From contig NZ_CP066784.1 in NCBI RefSeq assembly GCF_028751195.1, positions 1,240,001 through 1,304,000 on the forward strand: a stretch of 64,000 bases of DNA. The letters are read 5' to 3'. The notes below the pieces were generated by a model. The model was not told the DNA's origin. It did not search any database and was given only the letters and a program-made list of their open reading frames with translations. Numbering within the stretch: position 1 is the stretch's first letter; each line of letters opens with the position of its first letter. The translations under genes were made by a program, and so were the position numbers. The stretch is from Alicyclobacillus sp. ALC3 (GTDB lineage: Bacteria; Bacillota; Bacilli; Alicyclobacillales; Alicyclobacillaceae). Below are positions 56,338-64,000 of this stretch, in pieces.

Positions 56338-57072
56338 TTACAAGTTAAGGGACGCGCGCAAGTAGGGTTGCAACAAGTCTTCTGCCAACAATTGACCAGC
56401 CAGGCGGTGACCTGCTCGGTTGGGGTGTGCCCAGTCTGCTGAGTAGGGTCGATACGTTTGACTACGTGCCATGAGTGTCGCTTGCATTTGCGAAAATAAA
56501 TCGATGACATGTACGTGCTGGTCACGCACAGCGTAGAACTCTGCATCGCGAAGTTCCGCTTGCATGTACTGGTGCTCAAGCGGCCAACCGTTAGTCGCCG
56601 ATGCTTTGGTTACAGGTGGCGTGACGAGTAAAACGTCCGCCCCCGCTTGTCTCGCCACGGCAATCTCGTTCAGCATGGCCGCGTCATACGCAGACATGGG
56701 GGTATGTTGGTGCACATCGTTCAGCAGCCCCCAGGACAAGATAACGATATCCGGATGAGCCATGCGAACCCAGCGCTGATATCGCGCCCAACCGATACCT
56801 ACGGCTGTTTCGCCCGGTATTGTGTGGTCTGACACCTTAAACGCCTGGCCTGTCGCTGCGTGAACGGTTGCCAACGCTCGCTGCAGATAGCTGTCTCGAT
56901 GCGGGTCTAACCAACCGTGTGCCGCTGAGCCCCCAACCAACAAGACCCGTCTCACAGGTAACACGGCCGTGGCCGTCGCCGAACACGGCGGCACTGCAGC
57001 TAGTGTGACGAGCGCCACACTCAGAATGAGCAGGTTCTTTGTGAGCCGCATCAAACCGCGGGTACGCGACAA
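56338..57072 (-). CDS. Secreted SGNH/GDSL-type hydrolase
   Basis: 244 residues with an N-terminal signal sequence (LLILSVALVTLAAVPPCSATA, possible cleavage after it). The nucleophile block is VGGSAAHGW, the GND-equivalent is WGLLNDVHQH, and the catalytic Asp-x-x-His is DWAHPNRAGH. SGNH enzymes of this kind remove acyl or acetyl groups from glycans or act as esterases. The TTG start at 57072 has AAAGGAG eight bases upstream. It probably forms an operon with the mannosyltransferase and is divergent from an acyltransferase. Confidence 0.85.
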   Translation of the reverse strand: MSRTRGLMRLTKNLLILSVALVTLAAVPPCSATATAVLPVRRVLLVGGSAAHGWLDPHRDSYLQRALATVHAATGQAFKVSDHTIPGETAVGIGWARYQRWVRMAHPDIVILSWGLLNDVHQHTPMSAYDAAMLNEIAVARQAGADVLLVTPPVTKASATNGWPLEHQYMQAELRDAEFYAVRDQHVHVIDLFSQMQATLMARSQTYRPYSADWAHPNRAGHRLAGQLLAEDLLQPYLRASLNL

Positions 57073-57151
57073 GGTGAAGTCTCCTTTCAGAGCATCTTCG
57101 AGATTTGGACTCTTGTTCGGTGTTCACCCGGTATTCACATGGTTGACAACG

Positions 57152-58300
57152 ATGGGGGTGACAAAACTGGGGCGACCTCATCTATACGAAATTGACCTGA
57201 TGCGCAGTTGTGTAATTCTCGGGGTGGTGTGCGTCCACCTGACGTCATACTTTTCTCAGTTCGCGCAACCGCTATCCGGGAGTCGAACAGCACTCGACAT
57301 GTCACTCGTCGTGCTGCACTACACACGAGAAGTGTTTATGTTTATTACCGGACTGGTATTGTTTTATACGTATTACGACAGACCACACCCACCCGTACTC
57401 TCGTTCTGGCAGAAGCGCTTCAAACTCATCGTGATTCCGTATTTGGCGTGGAACCTGATTTACGTTCTGTTCGAGGGCACGTATATTCGACACTTTACCT
57501 GGAGTGCTGCCGACGTCTGGACAATGTTCTGGATGGGCGTCGTCAAAGGCAACTTGTTTTTCCTCTACTACCTCCTCGTCACGATGCAGTTTTACGTCGT
57601 ATTTCCACTTCTCTGGAAACTGTTGAAACGTTTCGAACAGCAGCAGGTCGCGATTGTCGTCGCGAGCTTTGTCCTACAGTTGGTCCTCATGGCCACCGAG
57701 GAGTACCTCGTGCCGAGGTGGCAGTCAAATCCGACTCTGCCCACGTGGGTCCATGTTTTTCTCGGCTACGAGGACAGCTTCGTGCTGTCTTATCAGTTCT
57801 GGTTTATCGCCGGGGCAGTCGCTGCCGTGCACTACACCGCCGTGCAGACTTGGCTCCGCACGCATACGCGCGCTGTGCGCTGGGGGCTTGTCTGCGCAAT
57901 TCTCGGCGCGTGGACCTGGTTCGTGATTGCGCGCTGGGGACTCCATCAGTCGGAAGCCGACCTAATCACTGTGTTACAGCCCGTGATGGTGCCATACAGC
58001 CTCATCGTCGGGGGGGCGTTCCTCACACTTGGCGTCGCTTGGTCCAAACGTCGCACAGAACTCCCCCGATGGACGAAGCTGATTCAGTTCTTTGGGGGAG
58101 CCTCGTTCGGCATTTTCCTCATTCATCCATTAGCGCTTCACTTTGTCGAACAACTTGGCTACCGTTGGTACTTCCCGATGCCTCTACACTTGTTTGAACT
58201 GCCGCTCTCCATCGCGGCAGTCTATGTATCGTCAGGCATTGTGGCGCACTGGGTCGGCAAAGTGCCAGTTCTCAGCTACATTGTCGGAAAGAAAGGCTAA
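57152..58300 (+). CDS. Acyltransferase family 3 membrane protein
   Basis: 382 residues with about ten hydrophobic helices. The family pattern YEIDLMRSCVILGVVCVHL carries the conserved acidic/Arg and His residues of AT-3 proteins, which O-acylate surface glycans. It starts at ATG 57152, or the nearby GTG 57158, without a clear ribosome site; 79 bases separate it from the divergent SGNH hydrolase. The neighbouring SGNH hydrolase and mannosyltransferase suggest a role in modifying a surface glycan (inference). Confidence 0.85.
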   Translation: MGVTKLGRPHLYEIDLMRSCVILGVVCVHLTSYFSQFAQPLSGSRTALDMSLVVLHYTREVFMFITGLVLFYTYYDRPHPPVLSFWQKRFKLIVIPYLAWNLIYVLFEGTYIRHFTWSAADVWTMFWMGVVKGNLFFLYYLLVTMQFYVVFPLLWKLLKRFEQQQVAIVVASFVLQLVLMATEEYLVPRWQSNPTLPTWVHVFLGYEDSFVLSYQFWFIAGAVAAVHYTAVQTWLRTHTRAVRWGLVCAILGAWTWFVIARWGLHQSEADLITVLQPVMVPYSLIVGGAFLTLGVAWSKRRTELPRWTKLIQFFGGASFGIFLIHPLALHFVEQLGYRWYFPMPLHLFELPLSIAAVYVSSGIVAHWVGKVPVLSYIVGKKG

Positions 58301-58423
58301 GCTTGCGGCGACTGCCACAAGAGTCCACCAAATCCGGACAGTTTCTACCATTTGCGAGATGAGTCGACGCCGCGATGTGAATTTGATAGCATCAACTCCA
58401 TACGCAACAAGGAGGACAAACAG

Positions 58424-58813
58424 GTGGCAACACTCGATGCATTTTCGACGGCGCTTGGCATGAGCGTCGTGCAAGTGGCAACTGGTGAGGCAACGGTCGC
58501 AATGACCGTTCGCGAGGATATGACGAATGTACACGGAACCCCGCACGGCGGCGCCATTTTCAGTCTGGCAGACAGTGCTTTGGCACTGGCGAGCAACTCT
58601 CATGGCACGGCAGCTGTGGCTCTCGACGTCTCCATTACCTACTGCAGGCCCGCACCCGTCGGGAGCATAGTGACAGCCCGCGCTGTGGAGGACAACCTCA
58701 CGCGCAGCACGGGCCTCTACACCATCACGGTGACCGGCGAGGATGGAAAACTCATCGCTACGGCGCGGGGGACAGTGTTCCGTACAGGTCAGCCTGTGCC
58801 GTCCCAGGTGTAG
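58424..58813 (+). CDS. PaaI-type hotdog thioesterase
   Basis: 129-residue single-hotdog thioesterase. The catalytic region is MTNVHGTPHGGAIFSLADSA, with the Asn/His and HGG typical of PaaI, followed by ALDVSITYCRPAPVGS. It hydrolyses acyl- or aryl-CoA esters; the substrate is not known. The GTG start at 58424 has AAGGAGGACAAACAG directly before it, which overrides the longer upstream frame. Its end overlaps the converging SGNH gene by 56 bases. Confidence 0.9.
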   Translation: MATLDAFSTALGMSVVQVATGEATVAMTVREDMTNVHGTPHGGAIFSLADSALALASNSHGTAAVALDVSITYCRPAPVGSIVTARAVEDNLTRSTGLYTITVTGEDGKLIATARGTVFRTGQPVPSQV

Positions 58814-59540
58814 GGTAGCTTTTCCACGCATCCAGAGAACGGAGTCCTTCCCGAACTACTTTACTCAACCACTCGTAGCCTTGCGCCGTGAGGTGAATCC
58901 CGTCAGGACTCATGAGCGGCGCATCTTCTTGTGGCGCGCCCTGATACGCAGCGCGCAAGTTGATGGAGTCCACCCCCAGCTTGGCAATCAGTCCCTGCAA
59001 CGCCTCGTCGTAGCTGCGGTGCCATGGCTCAATCCCCCCACAGCAGGCGATAAAATGCGCAATCTGTTTCCCATATGTCTTGGCTATCGTCATGTAGTAG
59101 CGCGCCGGGTCGGTCGGCAGCAACGTCAGGACTAGCGGTACTGCGCCCGCATCACGGACACGCTCGACAATTTTCGTCATGTTCTCTACATATCGTTTCA
59201 GTGGGACGACAGCTATATGCTCCTCGTCAGGGGCTTGTGCAATCTCATTCCAGTGAAAGGTCGAGTCGTTGGCGCCGATCTCAATCACAACGACATCCGG
59301 TTGAAGAGCAATAACGTCCTTCTCGAGGCGGCGGACGAGACCATCCGAATTGTCGTTGAAGACACCCCGGTTCACCACTTCGATAGCTTCCTCTTTGTCG
59401 GACCTTTCCGCCCCTGCCTGTCCTGCCATTGATAGCCCTGCCTGCAGCAGTTTCGGATACGTTTCCCGCAGGATGTGCAACCCGCCGTTAATCCAGGTAA
59501 CGCCGCGGGTGATACTGTCACCGACACACACAATCCGCAT
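58758..59540 (-). CDS. Cytoplasmic SGNH/GDSL hydrolase
   Basis: 260 residues. Block I is IVCVGDSITRG with the serine nucleophile, the glycine is in NRGVFNDNSDG, block III is EIGANDSTFHW, and block V is DGIHLTAQGYEW with Asp and His. No signal peptide, unlike the other SGNH protein. The ATG at 59540 is ten bases from GGGAG; the ATG six codons upstream (59558) lacks a site. It is esterase-like, with unknown substrate. It converges on the thioesterase gene with a 56-base overlap. Confidence 0.88.
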   Translation of the reverse strand: MRIVCVGDSITRGVTWINGGLHILRETYPKLLQAGLSMAGQAGAERSDKEEAIEVVNRGVFNDNSDGLVRRLEKDVIALQPDVVVIEIGANDSTFHWNEIAQAPDEEHIAVVPLKRYVENMTKIVERVRDAGAVPLVLTLLPTDPARYYMTIAKTYGKQIAHFIACCGGIEPWHRSYDEALQGLIAKLGVDSINLRAAYQGAPQEDAPLMSPDGIHLTAQGYEWLSKVVREGLRSLDAWKSYPTPGTAQADLYGTLSPAP

Positions 59541-59736
59541 GATGTCTATCGCTCCCATCCAGCTCTATACGGATCGATTGTACTCCTCTGTTGCCGATAA
59601 CGCCCGTCCACAGAGACTACCCACGGTGTTCACTGGTCCACCTGTACTCATACCTTTCGCCGTAATCACCCAGCAAGCTAGGGGACAGTGAGACTGCCAG
59701 CAGACGGACAACCAGTGCAGTTTTTAAAAATAGGAG

Positions 59737-59742
59737 TATAAT
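59737..59742 (+). promoter_or_regulatory. Candidate -10 element for the MEDS histidine kinase
   Basis: TATAAT about 38 bases before the ATG, sitting inside a short inverted repeat TAGGA/TCCTA (59731-59746). No good -35 is seen 17 bases upstream. The overlap of -10 and dyad could mean repressor control, but this is weak. Confidence 0.35.
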
Positions 59743-59780
59743 CCTACTAATTGGTTGAAAAGTCCCGGAAGGGTGATCCC

Positions 59781-61106
59781 ATGGCCCATACGCACCTTAT
59801 GCCCCTCACGGAGACGCTGCAGGTTGTGAACGGCGCGCACATCCTCTACGTCTACGAAGACGAGAATGCCTATCTAGACAATGCGATGTCTTTTATCACA
59901 ACAGGCATCGCCCAAGGTCAACACACGGTCTTCGTCGTCGATCAGCACGTTTACGACCGCATCGTCAAGGAATTGAACCCGGACCACCGACCCTATGTCC
60001 ACTTTACCGAGGCAAATGAATTCTACCTCAGACACGGAGATTTTGATTTTCGCCGAGTGCTCGACAACCTCCAAAACACCATCAAACCGTTTGTCACCAG
60101 TGAACAGTCGATTCGCATGTGGGGGGAGGTTACGCTCACTGCAGCCAACTTCGAGACCCCTTTGGATGAGTACGAGACAGAGTGCGACATCACGGTTAGC
60201 GAACTCGGATACATCACGGTCTGTGCCTACAATGGGCGCCGAATAGCGGCGTCCGTCCAGACGCGGCTGATGAAGTCACACCCTTACTTAATGACGGACG
60301 ACGCGTTGGTCACCTCTGGCCTGTATCGAGACCGTGACCAGAAGACCCCCCTCCCTGCTCTGACAAGCCGTGCGCATCTCGAGTCCGAAGTCGAAATCAT
60401 TCGCCGCAAACTCGACGTGGCTCACGTCGTCTCTCACGAAGTGCGCAATCCCCTCACTGTCATTCGCGCCTACGCCGCAATGCTGCTCTCAGACGAACAG
60501 ATAGCAGACAGGCGTAACAAGCTCAACAAAATCCTCGACTACTGCACCGTCATCGATCACGAACTCACACACATCATCACGACTGAGCAAATGCTGTTGA
60601 CCGAGTCGCTGTGGACGAAGCGTTTAATTCGCCCAGTGCCTGTGCTGCTCGACGTGATCGACATTATGTCAGCGAAAGCTCGGACACAGAACATTCGGTT
60701 CGAGCACAATCTGACGATTCCGGACCAAACACTGATCGTCGCCAACAACATGGGTCTGCAACTGGTTGTCTCGAACCTAATCAGCAACGCGATTAAGTAC
60801 AGCAGCGAAAACTCAGTCGTTCGCCTCGTTGGCGGCATCGAGGACAACCTCTTGGTGTTGAGCGTGATTGACCAAGGGACAGGCATTCCGGCTGAGCGGC
60901 TCGACGCGCTGTTTGAAAAGTACGAACGAGCGGACGACGAGCGCAGCGGACAAGGGATTGGGCTCTTTATGGTAAAGGAGATCACGGAAGCGTTTGGGGG
61001 TAAGGTGCGAGCGGAGAGCGAAGTTGGCGTGGGTTCGTGTTTTCAGGTCGTACTGCCGTGCGCGTGTCCATCAGCCGTGGCTCCGGGAACCAAGCTCACT
61101 TCTTGA
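59781..61106 (+). CDS. Histidine kinase with N-terminal MEDS sensor domain
   Basis: 441 residues. Positions ~1-175 match the MEDS domain (GAHILYVYEDENAYLDNAMSF, FVVDQHVYDRIV), associated with one-carbon/C1 or methanogen/methylotroph sensing in some groups. Then come a HisKA dimerisation helix with H-box VVSHEVRNPLTVIRAYA and a HATPase domain with N-box LISNAIKYSS, G1 DQGTGIPA and G2 GQGIGLFMVKEI. No membrane segment, so it senses cytoplasmic signals. The ATG at 59781 follows GGAAGGGTGA. No response regulator is adjacent, so its partner is elsewhere. Confidence 0.9.
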   Translation: MAHTHLMPLTETLQVVNGAHILYVYEDENAYLDNAMSFITTGIAQGQHTVFVVDQHVYDRIVKELNPDHRPYVHFTEANEFYLRHGDFDFRRVLDNLQNTIKPFVTSEQSIRMWGEVTLTAANFETPLDEYETECDITVSELGYITVCAYNGRRIAASVQTRLMKSHPYLMTDDALVTSGLYRDRDQKTPLPALTSRAHLESEVEIIRRKLDVAHVVSHEVRNPLTVIRAYAAMLLSDEQIADRRNKLNKILDYCTVIDHELTHIITTEQMLLTESLWTKRLIRPVPVLLDVIDIMSAKARTQNIRFEHNLTIPDQTLIVANNMGLQLVVSNLISNAIKYSSENSVVRLVGGIEDNLLVLSVIDQGTGIPAERLDALFEKYERADDERSGQGIGLFMVKEITEAFGGKVRAESEVGVGSCFQVVLPCACPSAVAPGTKLTS

Positions 61107-61160
61107 CCGGCTTGAAATGGAAGCTCAGTGCTTCGGGTATACTCCTCCCGGAGGGATGTT

Positions 61161-62168
61161 ATGGAGACGCGCCCGGAACACATCTACGAATGTATTGTCG
61201 TCGGTGGGGGGATAGCTGGGCTGCAGGCTGCAATTCAACTCGGCCGTTACCAGCACGACATTTTGGTCATCGACGGCAACCGCGGTCGTTCCACGCTTTG
61301 CCGCAACTACCACAACTTGCTTGGCTGGCCGGACGGCGTCAGTGGACTTGAACTCCGGCGACTCGGCCGCAGCCAGGCTTTGCACTACGGCGTGCAATTT
61401 CGCTCGGACGTCGCTGTCAACGCGAATCGCCTCGGCTTTGCCCGATTTTCCCTTGACACCGCGACCGGAGAGCGCCTGTTCACCGAGACCCTCCTGTTTG
61501 CAACTGGCATTACCGATGCCGTGCCCGCTATCCCAGGCTTGGTTCCGGCACTAGGCGACACTGTGTTTATCTGTCCGGACTGTGACGGGTATGAAGCCAT
61601 CGACCGGAAGACCACGGTACTTGGCAGCGGTGACGCGGGTGCAGCTATGGCCCTGGAACTGCTCTACTTCACAAAGCATTTGGTGTTCGTCAACCACCAC
61701 GCTGAAGCTGTCGCAGACAGCTTGCAAAAAGCTTTGGCGAACGCCAACATCCCCCGCATCGACGGCGACATTCTACAGGTCGAAGCCGGTGTCTCCGGTC
61801 CGGTGCGAGTGACTCTTTCCGACGGCCGCAGCTTGGAAACAGAGCGTTGTTTCCTCGCCTTTGGCGGGAATCAGGTCGAGTCGGAACTGGCATCATCGCT
61901 CGGTGCGCAATGTGAGACCAAACACCACTTAGCTGTTCACCCCCGCACCAAACAAACGACAATGCCCAACCTGTTTGCGGCAGGAGACGTCGTCGCACAC
62001 TCGGAGCAAGTCAGCATCGCGATGGGTGACGGTGCAGGGGCCGCGATTTTCATTCACAAGGCTCTGCTCGGAGAGCATGTCGACGTCTGCCAGATGCCTT
62101 CTCCCAATCAGGTCACTCGAACGTCGCCTGCACACGCCCGACCTGGCCGTCTTGCAACCGAACCTTGA
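61161..62168 (+). CDS. Thioredoxin reductase-like FAD/NAD(P) oxidoreductase
   Basis: 335 residues. FAD-binding VVGGGIAGLQAAIQLGRY, then a redox-like pair in FICPDCDGYEA where TrxB has CATC, a nucleotide-binding VLGSGDAGAAMALEL, and C-terminal LFAAGDVVAHSEQVSIAMGDG. The second dinucleotide site reads VFVNHH where NADPH-dependent TrxB has a basic HRR-type motif, so cofactor preference may differ. ATG 61161 with GGAGGG upstream. It is probably a low-molecular-weight-thiol or ferredoxin/flavodoxin-type reductase and not the main TrxB. It overlaps ywbE at the 3' end. Confidence 0.88.
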   Translation: METRPEHIYECIVVGGGIAGLQAAIQLGRYQHDILVIDGNRGRSTLCRNYHNLLGWPDGVSGLELRRLGRSQALHYGVQFRSDVAVNANRLGFARFSLDTATGERLFTETLLFATGITDAVPAIPGLVPALGDTVFICPDCDGYEAIDRKTTVLGSGDAGAAMALELLYFTKHLVFVNHHAEAVADSLQKALANANIPRIDGDILQVEAGVSGPVRVTLSDGRSLETERCFLAFGGNQVESELASSLGAQCETKHHLAVHPRTKQTTMPNLFAAGDVVAHSEQVSIAMGDGAGAAIFIHKALLGEHVDVCQMPSPNQVTRTSPAHARPGRLATEP

Positions 62169-62310
62169 TGCCGTGGGGATGAGTGGGTGACTTTGTCAAA
62201 ATATCTTTGACCACACCGCGCGTGCGAACTCCCGTCGGCTGGTCCTTTTTCAGCACGATGTCAACAGTTATTCCGGGCCGGATGTCTGCTCTCCGTCGGC
62301 CGTCTGCCAT
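62113..62310 (-). CDS. ywbE: YwbE family protein
   Basis: 65-residue basic protein with the family pattern RADIRPGITVDIVLKKDQPTG followed by GVVKDILTKSPTHPHGIKVRL. The function is unknown. The ATG at 62310 has GAGGAGGTG upstream. It is convergent with the flavoprotein gene (56-base overlap) and divergent from the PolX-like gene, 62 bases away. Confidence 0.9.
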   Translation of the reverse strand: MADGRRRADIRPGITVDIVLKKDQPTGVRTRGVVKDILTKSPTHPHGIKVRLQDGQVGRVQATFE

Positions 62311-62372
62311 GACTGGCACCTCCTCGTGTAGGATAGAGACAACAACACAACCATTAAAGGGTGAAATGGACC

Positions 62373-64000
62373 ATGGACAAGCCAGAAGTTGTCCGTTGCC
62401 TGCGCCTTGCGAACGATCTGTGGGCAATTGAGGGCGCGAACCCGTTTAGCATCCGCGCGCATGAGCGCTCCGCAGCGGCAATTTGGGACTCCCCACTTGA
62501 CCTGGAAGCCATTCTGGCGCTACCGCCAAGCTCAATTCCGGGCGTAGGTAAAGAAACGCTGGCGATGGTTCGTGCCCTACAAGCTGGGGGCTTACCGGCA
62601 CTGCTGGACCGCCTGCAGATTACTATTCCCTTATCCGCAGCTGAGCTCCTGCACCTGCCTGGCATTGGTCCAAAGACAGCACACCAACTTGTCCACCAAC
62701 TGGGCATCGACAGTGTCGGCGCTCTGGCGCGTGAGTTCGCCGCCGGTCGCGTACAGCAAATTTCTGGCCTTGGCCCGGCAAAACTAGCTCGGCTGAAGCG
62801 CGACCTCGAGGTGATGCTAGAACGCCAGCATTCGATCCCGATTGCTCTCGCCACCCCAGTCGCCGAGGAAGTCGTCGCTGCCCTGCAGGGAATGCCGGGC
62901 GTGCAGCAAGCGGTCGCAACCGGCGCGCTGCGGCGCGGTGTTGTTTCTATACCCGTAATTGAAGTTCTGGTTGCCTCCGACGACGCCAGCAGAGTCCGGC
63001 AGTGGGCGAAAGACCACTGCCAGCACAGCCGGGATACAGCTGACGAGCGAGACGACAGGCTGCACATACAAGTGCAAACGGCCGCAGAAGCAGTTCCTGT
63101 CACCATTACAGTGACAAGCGTTGAACAGTTCCCAGGGGTCTTGTTTCGATCTACTGGCGACGATACGCACCAACAAGTCATTGACGAGATGCTCCACGAA
63201 CAGGGAATCTCCTGGACAGCTGACGGCCGATTGCAGCCAACTGACAATACTGCGGGCGCTTCTAAGCGCGGCATGCCAACCTCGGTTCAAGACGAAGGCG
63301 ACATCTACGCGCTTGTCGGCTTGCCTTGGCTGCCGCCCGAGCTCAGAGAAGACAAAGGCATGTTGCAAGACCCCTCACAGCTCGTCGAACCAAGTGACAT
63401 TCGCGGTGACTTACACGTACACAGTACATGGAGCGACGGTTCACAGTCTATCCGTGAGGTGGCAGCAAAAGCCGAATCACTCGGCTATGAATACATCGCT
63501 ATCACGGACCACTCACAGTCTCTGACGATTGCGAACGGATTAACCCCTGAACGCGTCGCCCTACAGCAGCAGGAAATTGCACAAGTACAGACAGAGACCC
63601 CCGTGCGACTCCTGTGCGGAACCGAAGTCGACATCCTCGCCGATGGACGGCTTGACCTTCCTGACGACACGCTGTACAGCCTCGACCTCGTGGTCGCATC
63701 CGTGCACGGTGCCATGCAGCAGTCGGCGCAGCAGATGACCGAACGGATCCTGAGCGCGATTGAACACCCAGCCGTACACATCATCGGTCACCTGACGGGT
63801 CGTATAATTGGCCGACGCGCGGGGTACGAAGTGGACGTGGAAGCCATCCTCCAAGCGGCAGTGCGCCACGGTGTCATGCTTGAGTTAAACGCCAATCCAA
63901 ACCGCCTCGACATCTCCGAAGTGTGGCTTCGCCGCGCACAGGCTCTCGGTCTCCTTGTCCCGATTGACACGGATGCCCACCACCAGAGGGAGTTCGCGCA
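62373..64000 (+). CDS. PolX-family protein with PHP domain and degenerate polymerase site (3' end outside window)
   Basis: Open to the window edge, 542 residues seen of an expected ~570. The N-terminus carries helix-hairpin-helix elements SSIPGVGKETLAM, LPGIGPKTAHQL and ISGLGPAKLARL. The PHP phosphoesterase domain is intact: DLHVHSTWSDG (Asp346, His348, His350), AITDHSQSL, the GTEVDIL strand and DTDAHH near the edge. In the nucleotidyltransferase palm the expected RR....GDID reads RRGVVSIPVIEV (187-198), so the two metal-binding aspartates are Val195 and Glu197. It therefore probably lacks polymerase activity but could keep 3'-5' exonuclease or AP-endonuclease activity. The ATG at 62373 follows AAAGGGTGA. 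Confidence 0.88.
   Translation, partial: MDKPEVVRCLRLANDLWAIEGANPFSIRAHERSAAAIWDSPLDLEAILALPPSSIPGVGKETLAMVRALQAGGLPALLDRLQITIPLSAAELLHLPGIGPKTAHQLVHQLGIDSVGALAREFAAGRVQQISGLGPAKLARLKRDLEVMLERQHSIPIALATPVAEEVVAALQGMPGVQQAVATGALRRGVVSIPVIEVLVASDDASRVRQWAKDHCQHSRDTADERDDRLHIQVQTAAEAVPVTITVTSVEQFPGVLFRSTGDDTHQQVIDEMLHEQGISWTADGRLQPTDNTAGASKRGMPTSVQDEGDIYALVGLPWLPPELREDKGMLQDPSQLVEPSDIRGDLHVHSTWSDGSQSIREVAAKAESLGYEYIAITDHSQSLTIANGLTPERVALQQQEIAQVQTETPVRLLCGTEVDILADGRLDLPDDTLYSLDLVVASVHGAMQQSAQQMTERILSAIEHPAVHIIGHLTGRIIGRRAGYEVDVEAILQAAVRHGVMLELNANPNRLDISEVWLRRAQALGLLVPIDTDAHHQREFA

Noticed and set aside
57208..58197. 329-codon plus-strand ORF
   Set aside because: Out-of-phase shadow of the acyltransferase-3 gene; basic, low-motif translation.

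Overview
The window looks like a chromosomal segment of a GC-rich, aerobic, spore-forming Firmicute, most like Alicyclobacillaceae (inference). The supporting genes are a SleL/YaaH spore-cortex enzyme, YjzC, a YjcZ-like peptide, BshB2/YojF (bacillithiol), a TPP-riboswitch-controlled YkoE/D/C thiamine-precursor importer, the short HisG plus HisZ pair, and strong AGGAGG-type ribosome sites with frequent GTG/TTG starts. There are no tRNA or rRNA genes, no transposase, no integrase, no CRISPR-cas genes and no phage genes.

Layout. 1-996: C-terminal part of a cytochrome P450. 983-12334 (minus): one tightly coupled ten-gene operon in the order livK-livG-livF-livH-livM, alpha/beta hydrolase, 3-hydroxybutyrate dehydrogenase, large ATPase/BTAD regulator, scoA, scoB. 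It reads as an uptake and catabolic route for hydroxybutyrate or its oligomers ending in acetoacetyl-CoA. 12797-16726 (minus): transketolase and a two-gene ABC-2 exporter. 16841-17838: intergenic palindrome-rich repeat array. 17847-24075 (minus): ribokinase, S9 peptidase and a thiamine-precursor ECF transporter in which the two ATPases and the T component are fused, preceded by promoter, TPP aptamer and terminator. 24386-25660: SleL. 25747-32571 (minus): complete distal histidine operon hisZ-G-D-B-H-A-F-IE with a good promoter. 33151-37214: ispG, class I aldolase, yjzC, rocD. 37340-40399 (minus): cytochrome c oxidase subunits II and I(-III) with a 32-residue membrane peptide. 40552-43148: MFS exporter and a THUMP RNA methyltransferase. 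43161-47985: aconitase bracketed by two long, oppositely oriented 41-bp palindromic arrays. 48014-52636: glpQ, small membrane proteins, MFS, DUF423, bshB2-yojF. 52775-62310: HelD-like helicase, surface-glycan/acyl functions (PIG-V-like mannosyltransferase, two SGNH hydrolases, acyltransferase-3), thioesterase, MEDS histidine kinase, thioredoxin-reductase-like flavoprotein, YwbE. 62373-end: PolX-family protein with intact PHP domain but apparently dead polymerase site, cut by the window edge.

The most unusual content is non-coding. Several families of short perfect palindromes occur as tandem arrays (about 71-bp and 41-bp periods) and as isolated copies. The two 41-bp arrays plus a roughly 160-bp adjoining element form a long inverted repeat around acnA. 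The arm mismatches within the 41-bp palindromes are strictly one-sided and become G-U pairs only on the strand reading outward from acnA.
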